The translations under genes were made by a program, and so were the position numbers. The notes under the pieces are model-generated. The model saw only the letters and a list, made by a program, of their open reading frames with translations. It had not been told where the DNA came from and did no database searches. This document shows, one piece after another, positions 25,271-34,900 of a DNA stretch of 64,000 nt. Position 1 is the first letter of the stretch. Each line of letters opens with the position of its first letter. Location: the NCBI RefSeq assembly GCF_001956985.1, contig NZ_CP019082.1:6696001-6760000 (forward strand), given 5' to 3'. This stretch comes from Paludisphaera borealis. GTDB lineage: Bacteria; Planctomycetota; Planctomycetia; Isosphaerales; Isosphaeraceae.

Positions 25271-28159
25271 ATGTCCACGGAAAGTCCTCCTCAGACCAGG
25301 CCCCGGCCGTCGCCGTCGGCGGGCAAGAGCCGACTGGCCGGGCCGTCTTGGGGATTGCGGTTGTTCGACGTCGCCCTGATCGGGCTCTTTCTGGCGCTGG
25401 CCTTCCTGCTGGGCGTCTTCCCCCTCAAGGACACCGACTTCCACTGGCACCTGCGGACCGGCGATTTGATCCGACAGACCGGCCAGGTTCCCAGCGTCGA
25501 TTTCTACACGTTCACCCGCGCCGGCACCCCGTGGATCGATCTCCACTGGATGTTCCAGGTCGGCGTGAGCTGGATCTACGAACGCGGCGGCGTGCCGGCC
25601 TTGACCCTGGCGAAATGCGTGATCACCTGCGCGGCGTTGCTGCTGCTGATCACGGCTCGACGCCGGACCTGGCCGGTCTGGACGATGATTCTGGCCTGGA
25701 TACCGGCTCTCCTGGTCCTTTCAGGACGGATGTACGTCCGCCCGGAGACGCTGAGCCTCTTCTACCTCTCGATCTATCTGGCCGTGCTCTGCCGATGGGA
25801 CCGGCGTCCCTGGCTGGCTTGGCTCTTGCCCTTCGTCCAGGTGGCGTGGGTCAACTCGCACGGGCTATTCGTGCTCGGACCGATCGTCCTGGGGTTCGGT
25901 TTGATCGACGCGGCGCTGCGGTCGCGGAACTTCGGCGGCGACCGGAAGCGATGGTGGGCGATCGCGATGTCGGCGTCGGCCGCGACGGGCTTGGCGTGCC
26001 TGCTCAATCCGTACGGGATTCGAGGGGCGCTTTACCCGCTCGAACTCGCCTCGACGATGAGCAATCCGGTCTTCTCGAACAGCATCGCCGAGTTGCAGTC
26101 GATCCCCAGTTTCATCAAGAGCGCCGGCATCTGGGTGCTGCCGCTCCAGCTCCATTTCGCGACGATCGCCCTGGGAGCGCTCAGCTTCTTGATCCCGATC
26201 CTCGCGGCCGTCGCGGCCCGGGTCCACTCGGCGTTGCCGTCCCGAGCCGTCGCAGAACTGGACCGCGAGCCCTCGGAGCGAGGCGCGGCGGGAAAACTTC
26301 GAAAGTCGACGTCTTCAAAGGTCGCCATCAAATCGGCTACTGCGAGCCGGAAGCCGCGGCGCAGGCCCGTGGCCGTCAACCCCGACGAGGCCGGATGGCG
26401 GATCAGCTTGTTGCGACTGCTGTTGTTCGCGGCCTTCACGATGCTGAGTTTTCGGGCGACGCGGAACAGTCACCAGTTCGCAGCGGTCGTCGGCACGGTG
26501 ACGGCCTGGAACTTCGCCGAGTGGGTTGGCGCGCGCAACGCCCGACGGTCGGCCGGCAAGTCCGATGCGTCGGCTTCCGATTCGGACGGAATCCGGCCGC
26601 GACTCGTCGCCCTTGTCGCGTTGATCTTGCTCGTTTTCGCGGTGGGGAGCGGTCAGTTTTATACATGGGCCGGCGAAGGCCGCGAGATCGGCTGGGGCGA
26701 GGAACGGCTCTGGTTCCCGCACGCCGCCGCGCGATTCGCCGGCGGTCCCGATATGCCCGACCGCTTCCTCAGCTACCACAACGGACTCGCCTCGCTCTTC
26801 ATCTACTACAACAGCCCGGAGCGGCCCGGCGGCCCCGGAAAAACCGTCTACACCGACGCCCGACTGGAGATCACCGGGCCCGAACTTTACGATACTTATA
26901 TCGAGCTTCAGAAGCGGCTCGCGGGTGAGCAGGCAGGGTGGCAGCGCGACCTCGACGCGATCGGCCGCCCGACGATGATGGTCGATCATCAACAAAGCTC
27001 TCAGATCGGCTCCGTCCTTCTCGGAAGCGACCACTGGCGGTGCGTGTGGTTCGACGAGCTTGCCGCCGTCTTCGTTCATGATTCGTACAAGTCCGCAGTC
27101 GCCGCCCATCAAGTCGATTTCGGCGCACGGCACTTTCACCCGGACGCCGCCCTTGAACCTCACGGGACGCCGTCCCTGATCGCCGCGGCGAAGGGCCTGC
27201 GCAATTATGTGAATTTTCACAGCATGAGTCGAGGCGACCTCGCGCGGCCGATGATCTGGCTGGGCCTCGACTATGCCCGTCGCGTCGTGGAAGCCGCACC
27301 CGACTCGCTCGAGGGCTGGAAGTCGATCGGTCTTATCGAAATGCTGCGCGACCCGCTGTCTCGGCCAGCGCCCCGCTTTCGGCTGCCGTTCGATCCGATC
27401 TTTGACCTGTCGCCGATCCGTGCGACCTACGCGTTGAAGCGCGCGGTCGAGATCGCCCCGCGCGATTTCCTGTCGCTGATCGGCCTTCAGCAATGCTACC
27501 AGGATCGGCTCCTGTTCGAGCCGCTCGCGCCGGTGGTTGATGAGATCGTTTCGTTGCACCCGATCAATCAAGCTCAGGTCGACCAGCAAATCCGCACCGA
27601 CGCCATACGGAACAATGTCCGGCAGCAGCTAGACCCGCCGCCGGCGACGACCTGGCGGAATCTAGGCGAGCTGGACCAGCTCGTCGAGCAACAGCTCGCG
27701 CACGGTCGCGCGGGATCCGCGGCCGCGCTTCTGGAACGCGCCTATGCGCCAGGGCAGGCGCCCTGGGAGACGGTCGAGCGGCTGGCGAACCTCTATCTCC
27801 ACCTGGGCGACCCCGCCCAGGCACGAGCGACCCTGACCAAGGCGGGCACCGTGCCCCGTCCCGCGGTTCGCAACGCTCGGCTCGCGGTCTGCGAACTGGC
27901 CCAGGGTCGATTCGCCGAGGCGCGCCAGCTCTATCAGCAGGCGATCGCGCAGGAGCCGAACCTTTTCGAGGCGCGTTATGGTCTTGCGGTAGTCGAGCAA
28001 GATGCCGGCCGGGCAGGCGCCGCCTACGAGCAAGCCCTGGCGGCGGTTGATTGCGCCCCCAGCGACGCCGCTCGCGTCTCGGCCCGCGCCATCGCCTCAG
28101 CCGTCGGCCGGTTCGCGGGCGAGCGAAACGCAGAACGGGGGGCCGACGCCCCCCGCTGA
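25271..28159 (+). CDS. Large polytopic membrane protein with C-terminal TPR region
   Basis: A protein of 962 residues. The N-terminal half has about ten hydrophobic segments (for example LFDVALIGLFLALAFLLGVF, VITCAALLLLITARR, MILAWIPALLVLSG) and the conserved extracytoplasmic motif LKDTDFHWHLRTGD, like a glycosyltransferase-C-type membrane fold. Residues 660-950 are helical repeats with TPR spacing (LANLYLHLGDPAQARATL, AQGRFAEARQLYQQAIAQ, YGLAVVEQDAGRAGAAYEQAL). ATG at 25271 follows AGGGAG. No activity is known for this planctomycete type. The final residues (ERGADAPR) and stop codon fall within a dispersed GGGGGGC hairpin element. Confidence 0.75.
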   Translation: MSTESPPQTRPRPSPSAGKSRLAGPSWGLRLFDVALIGLFLALAFLLGVFPLKDTDFHWHLRTGDLIRQTGQVPSVDFYTFTRAGTPWIDLHWMFQVGVSWIYERGGVPALTLAKCVITCAALLLLITARRRTWPVWTMILAWIPALLVLSGRMYVRPETLSLFYLSIYLAVLCRWDRRPWLAWLLPFVQVAWVNSHGLFVLGPIVLGFGLIDAALRSRNFGGDRKRWWAIAMSASAATGLACLLNPYGIRGALYPLELASTMSNPVFSNSIAELQSIPSFIKSAGIWVLPLQLHFATIALGALSFLIPILAAVAARVHSALPSRAVAELDREPSERGAAGKLRKSTSSKVAIKSATASRKPRRRPVAVNPDEAGWRISLLRLLLFAAFTMLSFRATRNSHQFAAVVGTVTAWNFAEWVGARNARRSAGKSDASASDSDGIRPRLVALVALILLVFAVGSGQFYTWAGEGREIGWGEERLWFPHAAARFAGGPDMPDRFLSYHNGLASLFIYYNSPERPGGPGKTVYTDARLEITGPELYDTYIELQKRLAGEQAGWQRDLDAIGRPTMMVDHQQSSQIGSVLLGSDHWRCVWFDELAAVFVHDSYKSAVAAHQVDFGARHFHPDAALEPHGTPSLIAAAKGLRNYVNFHSMSRGDLARPMIWLGLDYARRVVEAAPDSLEGWKSIGLIEMLRDPLSRPAPRFRLPFDPIFDLSPIRATYALKRAVEIAPRDFLSLIGLQQCYQDRLLFEPLAPVVDEIVSLHPINQAQVDQQIRTDAIRNNVRQQLDPPPATTWRNLGELDQLVEQQLAHGRAGSAAALLERAYAPGQAPWETVERLANLYLHLGDPAQARATLTKAGTVPRPAVRNARLAVCELAQGRFAEARQLYQQAIAQEPNLFEARYGLAVVEQDAGRAGAAYEQALAAVDCAPSDAARVSARAIASAVGRFAGERNAERGADAPR

Positions 28160-28195
28160 TCGAGATCCACGAGGTCAGGGGGCTGACGCCCCCCG
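28136..28195. repeat. Pair of GGGGGC/GCCCCC hairpin repeats between convergent genes
   Basis: Hairpin 1 spans 28136-28155 (8-base stem, CGAC loop) and contains the last codons and part of the stop codon of the TPR protein gene. Hairpin 2 spans 28178-28193 (6-base stem, TGAC loop). Both share the pattern GGGGGC-NGAC-GCCCCC followed by CCGCT. This looks like a dispersed repeat, and its position between two convergent genes suits a bidirectional terminator. Copy number in the genome is not visible here. Confidence 0.6.
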
Positions 28196-28226
28196 CTCGC
28201 CATGGAACGGATTCGCCGTCTCAGGT

Positions 28227-28628
28227 TCAGACGGCGGCTTTCTTCTTCACCGGCTTCTGGCGCGAGACCATCCAGTCGCTGTAAAGCGACTTCAGCTCGT
28301 CGACGGTCACGCCGCCGTGGTCCTCACCACTGTTCCAGCGATCGAACAGCACCGTGTGGCGGTCACGTAGCGGGCCGCGGGGCAGAAACCGGCCGTGGAA
28401 CTTCTTGACGAACTTGAGCCGAGGGTCGGCCGGCTGACGAGGGGCTTCGACCTTGGGCTCGACCGGAGCAGCGGCCTCGGCGGCGGCCTTTTCCTTGTCC
28501 TTCGCCTTCTTGGCCTTTTCCTTGTCCTTGTCCTTCGACTCGGACTTGGGCGGCTTGTGGTCTTTGTGATCCTTGGCCTGGCCGTGGGGCTTGGCCTTCT
28601 TGTCCTTGTCCGCGTCTTTTTTGGCCAT
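28227..28628 (-). CDS. Lys-rich small protein, 133 residues
   Basis: Family not recognised. The first 65 residues are a highly charged Lys/Asp/Glu tract (KDADKDKKAKPHGQAKD and similar), then a Pro/Ala hinge. The C-terminal 65 residues look folded (PRLKFVKKFHGRFLPRGPL, HTVLFDRWNSGEDHGGVT, LKSLYSDWM) and end in a Lys-rich tail. ATG at 28628 has AGGA upstream. There is no signal peptide. A nucleic-acid- or membrane-associated role would fit the charge, but that is a guess. It lies downstream of the giant surface-protein gene on the same strand, separated by a strong hairpin. Confidence 0.65.
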   Translation of the reverse strand: MAKKDADKDKKAKPHGQAKDHKDHKPPKSESKDKDKEKAKKAKDKEKAAAEAAAPVEPKVEAPRQPADPRLKFVKKFHGRFLPRGPLRDRHTVLFDRWNSGEDHGGVTVDELKSLYSDWMVSRQKPVKKKAAV

Positions 28629-28815
28629 CGAACAGATCCTGCAACGACGTCGCACGGTAAAGAAAAGGAAAAGACCGCCCGACGGCGGCCGAAACGCAGC
28701 TTGCACGCCCGCGGCCGGGCGAAACGGCCAGACAGTGAGCGCAAGTTTGACCGTGCAAGTCTAATCCAAACACGGCTTTCCTGGCAAGCGCAGGAGATGG
28801 GACCGAAAACCGACG

Positions 28816-28856
28816 CGATCCGCGAACCGCTCGGGAACGAGGCGGTTCGCGGATCG
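28816..28856 (-). terminator. Terminator hairpin of the giant surface-protein gene
   Basis: A 15-base perfect stem (28816-28830 with 28842-28856) with an 11-base loop lies 48 bases past the stop codon of the leftward giant gene. Read on the minus strand, the stem is followed about 6 bases later by GGTTTTCGG. It probably ends the long transcript before the Lys-rich gene. Confidence 0.65.
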
Positions 28857-28904
28857 ATCGAGGTTTTGCCATGGCCTCTCGGCGAGCCGTGAGAACTTAA
28901 GAGC

Positions 28905-31900
28905 TTAGCGCCCGCCTCGCCACACCTTGGCGACGATACGGGCCGCCACCGGCCGTGCGACGACGGCCTTGGGAGCCACCGGCGGCCGTGCGGCGGCGAC
29001 GCGGGCCACCGGCAGAGAGCGGACCAGCCGCACCGCCGCTTGCTGGGTCCGTCGGACGATGTTGTTGACGTAGGCGTTGAACCGTGCCGTGGTGGTCTGA
29101 GCGGTTCCACCAGCGTAAACGACCGCCGGCTGGTCGCCAGCGACCGCCAGGGCTTTCCAGGTGATGCTCGTCGTGAAGTTGGTGCCCGGCTGGTCTTGCC
29201 CAGAGCCGTCGAGCGGAATGCCCGAAGCGCCCGTCAGGCCGTTCGGCGTCTTGCCGTTGACGACCAGCGTGTAAGTCCAGTGCAGGTTCAACCTCTGCGA
29301 CGGGTACAGCGTCACCGTCCACGACGACGCGTCGTAGACGGCCCGCGACACCGCGATCCCACGGCCATTGCTCCCCGTGATCTGGTAGTTCGAGACCGCT
29401 TGCGCGGCGGCCGGATCAAGTGGGCTGTTGAAATTCAGGATCAGTGTCGTGGCCGAGTAGTGGAAACCGTATCGGCTGAGCCCCACCACCTGGGGACCGG
29501 ACGAGTTGATGACCAGCGAGGCGTTGCTGGCCGAAGTCGTGCCGCCTCCCGAATACACCGCTTTGAGAACGTGCGAGCCGCTCGAAAGCGTCCCGATGTT
29601 CAGGCTCGCCGCGCCGGCGTTCACCGGCACCGTCCCGAGCAGCGCGTCGCCGTCGTAGAAAGCGACCGAACCGGCGATCGGCGGATTGCCGGGGGTGGTG
29701 GCGACCACCGTGGCGGTCAGGATCGTCGCTCCGTCGGCCAGGGTGTTCGCGGTGAGGGACGTGCTCGTCTGGGCCGGGGAGACCGCGACCGAGGCCGGGG
29801 AGACCGTGCTGGCCGAGGCGTAGTTGGCGTCGCCCGAGTAGACCGCCAGGATGACGTGGCTGCCGACGGAGAGACTGACGTTCGGCAGGGTTGCTCGACC
29901 GTAGACGAGCGGGATGGTCTGGGACGCGAACCCTGGCTGAGTCGCGGTGTTGGGAGAGAACGGAACCAGGCTCGTCGATCCGAGGTACGTATCGCCGTCG
30001 TAGAAGGCGACCGTACCGGTCATCGGGGAGCCTCCCGAATCCGCGGCGAACGAGGCGGTCAGAGTCACCGTCTGTCCGTAGAAGATCTGCGGTGCGGACG
30101 AGACGACGTTGCCAGCGGTCGACTGGTTCTGGGTTACCCCGATATCGATCGTCTGAGACGCCACCGCCAGGAAGTAAGTATCGCCGGCGTAGATCGCCTT
30201 GATCGAATGCGCCCCGACGCTGAGGTCGGAGACGGTGATGAAAGCCGCGCCGGTCGGGTCGACCTGCGCGGTGCCGATCAGGGTATCGCCGTCATAGAAG
30301 CCGACCAGTCCGGTAGGAACCAGCGAATCCTGCGACGCGATGGTCAGCGTGAAGACGACGGCCTGGCCGTAGTTCGGCGTGGTGGACGACGACGTGAAAG
30401 TCGTCGCGGCCTCGATCTTCACCGCCTGCACGACGATGGACGACGTGCTCCCCTGGAACAGGGCGTCGCCGCTGTAGACGGCGGTGATGTTGTGCGAGCC
30501 AGGCGCGAGGGCCAAGGTGTTCAGGTAGGCGGCTCCGCCGTAGATCGGCACGACTTCAAGGACGTTCGAGCCGTCCATGAACGTGATCGTACCGGTGGGC
30601 GTCGCCACGACCGGGCCACCCGACTGAACCCAGGCGGTGAAGGTCACCGACTGCCCCCAGATGCCGGGCGACCCCGAGGTCATCAAGCCGGTCGAGCTGC
30701 TGGAGAGGCTGATGTTGAGGACGAACGACTGGCTGGTGCTCGCACCGTTGCCGTCAGTGGTCGTCACGAGGAAAGAGAAGGGCGATCCGGACGTGGAAGT
30801 CGGCGTCCCGCTCAGAAGTCCGCTCGCGCTGAGCGTGAGTCCCGCCGGCAGACTGTCGACCGCGAACGTGTAGCCCGACCCCGAACCGCCCGACGCCGTG
30901 AACTGCTGACTGAAGGCGACGCCGGCGTATGCCGCGGAGAGAACGGCCGGGTCGACGACGATCGCCGAGTTGACGACGAGCGTGTACGTTCCGCCGCCCG
31001 TGGCATCGTTACTATCCGTCACCGTCACGATCACGTTGAAAGGCGAGCCGACGCTGGTGGTCGGCGTGCCGGTGATCAGACCGGACGCGTCGATCGACAG
31101 CCCGGTGGGAAGGCCCACGGCCGAGAACACGTAGCCCGAGCCCGAACCACCCGTGGCCGTCAACTGCTGGCTGTAAGCGTTGCCGACGGTGGGGATCGGC
31201 AGGCTCGCCGGGGTGATCGTGACCGCGGCCAGAACCGCCAACGAAAGAGGTCCGGAGGCGACCGAGGCGCCCTGACCATCGGTGACGACGACGTCGATGA
31301 TATAGGGCGACCCCAAGTTGTCGGTGGGCGTGCCGGAGAGCAGACCGTCCGGGCTCAGGGTCAAGCCGGCCGGTAGGGCGGAATTCGAGCTGAACGTGTA
31401 GCCCGAACCCGAGCCGCCGATCGCGGAGAACTGGTAACTGAACGCATTGCCCACCGTCGCCGGCGGGAAGCTCACGGCGCCGAAGACGATCGCCGAATTG
31501 ACGGTGATCGAGTACTGCTGGGTGAGCGATCCGCCCAGGTCGTCGGTGACGGTGACGTCCACGGTGTAGGGCGAACCCGAGTTGTCCGTCGGCGTGCCGG
31601 TGATCAGACCGGACGCGTCGATCGACAGACCGGTGGGAAGGCCCACGGCCGAGAACACGTAGCCCGAGCCCGAACCACCCGTGGCCGTCAACTGCTGGCT
31701 GTAGACGCTGCCGAGAGCCGCCTGCAGTACGGTGACGGGGGTGATCGCCAGGGCCGCATTGACCGTGACGATGTACTGCTGGGTGAAGCTCGCGCCCTGG
31801 TCGTCGACGACGATGACGTCCACGGTGTAGGGCGAAGCGGAGTTGTCCGTGGGCGTGCCGGTGACCAGGCCGGACGCGTCGATCGTCAGCCCAGCGGGAA

Positions 31901-34900
31901 GCCCCACGGCCGAGAACACGTAGCCAACTCCAGATCCGCCCGTCGCCGTCAACTGATGGCTGTATGCGCTGCCGACAATCGGGTTGGGGAGCGTGGCCGG
32001 CGTGATCGCCAGCGCCGCGTTGACCGTGACGGTGTACGGCTGGACGACGCTCGCCCCCTGGCCGTCGGTGACCGTGACGTCGAAATTGAAGACGCCGACC
32101 ACGCCGTCGGGCATGCCGGTGATCAGGCCGTCGGCGTCGATCGACAGCCCGGCGGGCAGGTTGACGGCCGTGAACATGTAACCCGAGCCCGAACCACCCG
32201 ACGCCGTCAACTGCTGGCTGTACGCGCTCCCCAAGGCCGCCTGCGGCACGGAGCCGGGCGTGACCGCCAACGCCGCGTTGACCACGATCGAGTACTGGTG
32301 AGTGAAGCTCGCGCCCTGGTCGTCGACGACGGTCACGTCGACGAGGTACGGCGACGCGGAGTTGTCGGTGGGCGTGCCGGTGATCAGGCCGGACGCGTCG
32401 ATCGACAGCCCGGCGGGAAGACCCACGGCCGAGAACACGTAGCCGACCCCAGAGCCACCCGTGGCCGTCAGTTGTGGGGCGTAAAGGCTTCCCAGGGCCG
32501 CCTGCGGCAGCGTCCCCGGCGTGATCGCGAGCGCCGGGTTGACGGTGATCGAGTAGGATTGGGTGAGGTCCGCGCCCAGGCTGTCGGTGACCGTGACGTC
32601 GAAATTGAAGGCGCCGACCACGCCGTCGGGCGTGCCGGTGATCAAGCCGGCGGCGTCGATCGACAACCCCGAGGGCAGGTTCGCGGCCGTGAACGTATAG
32701 CCCGATCCCGAACCGCCGGTCGCCGTCAATTGCTGGCTGTAGGCGCTCCCCAGAGCCGCCTGCGGCACGCTGGCCGGGGTGATCGCCAGGGCCAGTTCGA
32801 CCGTGAGGGTGTACTGCTGGGTGAAGCTCGCCCCCTGGTCGTCGACGACGGTGACGTCGACCGTGTAGGGCGAGCCCGAGTTGTCCGTGGGCGTGCCGGT
32901 GATCAGGCCGGCCGCGTCGATCGACAGACCCGCGGGCAGGCTCGCGGCCGTGAACACGTAGCCGACTCCAGAGCCACCCGTCGCCGTCAACTGATGGCTG
33001 TACAAGCTGCCGACGATCGCATTGGGGATCGTGGACGGCGTGATCGCCAGGGCCGGGTTGACGGTGATCGAGTAGGATTGGCTGAGGTCCGCGCCCAGGC
33101 TGTCGGTGACCGTGACGTCGAAATTGAAGGCGCCGACCACGCCGTTAGGCGTGCCGGTGATCAGGCCTGCGGCGTTGATCGACAACCCGGCGGGAAGACC
33201 CACGGCCGAGAACACGTAGCCGACTCCAGAGCCGCCGGAACCGATCAACTGCTGGCTGTAGACGCTGCCTAGAGCCGCCTGCGGCACGCTGGCCGGGCTG
33301 ATCGCGAGGGGCCCATCGATCACGAGCGAATACGGCTGGGTGAAACTCGCGCCCTGGTCGTCGACGACGGTGACGAGCACGCTATAGGGCGAGCCCGCAG
33401 TGGTCGTGAGCGTGCCGGTGATCAGGCCGGACGCGTCGATCTCCAGGCCAGTGGGAAGACCCGAGGCCGAGAACACGTAGCCGACTCCAGAGCCACCCGT
33501 CGCCGTCAACTGCTGGCTGTACACGCTGCCGACGGTCGGGTTGGGAAGCGTCAACGGCGTGACCGCCAGCGCCTGGTTGACGACGATCGAGTACTGGTGA
33601 GTGAAGCTCGCGCCCTGGTCGTCGACGACGGTCACGTCGACGAGGTACGGCGACGCGGAGTTGTCGGTGGGCGTGCCGGTGATCAGGCCGGACGCGTCGA
33701 TCGACAGACCGGCGGGAAGACCCGAGGCCGAGAACACGTAGCCGACTCCAGAGCCACCCGACGCCGTCAACTGCTGGCTGTACGCGCTCCCAAGGGCCGC
33801 CTGCGCCACGGTGACGGGGGTGACCGCCAGCGCCGCGTTGACCACGATCGAGTACTGCTGGGTGAAGCTCGCCCCGTTGTTGTCGACGACCGTGACGTCG
33901 ACCGTGTAGGGCGACCCCGCGTTGGTCGTGGGCGTGCCGGTGATCAGGCCGTTCGCGTCGATCTCCAGCCCGGTGGGAAGACCCACGGCCGAGAACACGT
34001 AGCCGACTCCAGAGCCACCCGTCGCCGTCAACTGCTGGCTGTACGCGCTCCCAAGAGCCGCCTGCGCCACGGTTCCGGGGGTGACCGCCAATGCCGCGTT
34101 GACCGTGACGAGATACTGCTGGCTGAAGCTCGCCCCCTGATCGTCGACGACGGTGACGTCGACCGTAAACGGCGACCCCGCGTTGGTCGTGGGCGTGCCG
34201 GTGATCAAGCCGGCCGCGTCGATCGACAGACCCGTGGGCAGGTTCACGGACGAGAACACGTAGCCGACGCCCGAACCACCCGTGGCCGTCAACTGCTGGC
34301 TGTACGCGCTGCCGACGGTCGGGTTGGGGACCATGGCCGGCGTGATCGCCAGCGCCGCGTTGACCACGATCGAGTACTGGTGAGTGAAGCTCGCCCCCTG
34401 ATCGTCGACGACGGTGACGTCGACCGTATACGGCGAGGCGGCGTTGGTCGTGGGCGTGCCGGTGATCAGGCCGTTCGCGTCGATCGACAGACCGGCGGGA
34501 AGACCCGAGGCCGAGAACACGTAGCCGACTCCCGAGCCGCCCGACGCCGTCAACTGCTGGCTGTAGACGCTGCCGAGAGCCGCCTGAGGCACGGCGGCCG
34601 GCGTGATCGCCAGCGCCTGGTTGACGACGATCGAGTACTGCTGGGTGAAGCTCGCCCCGTTGTTGTCGACGACCGTGACGTCGACCGTGTAGGGCGACCC
34701 CGCGTTGGTCGTGGGCGTGCCGGTGATCAGGCCGGCGGCGTCGATCTCCAGCCCGGCGGGAAGCCCCGAGGCCGAGAACACGTAGCCGACTCCCGAGCCG
34801 CCCGTCGCCGTCAACTGCTGGCTGTAGACGCTGCCGAGAGCCGCCTGAGGCACGGCGGCCGGCGTGATCGCCAGCGCCTGGTTGACGACGATCGAGTACT

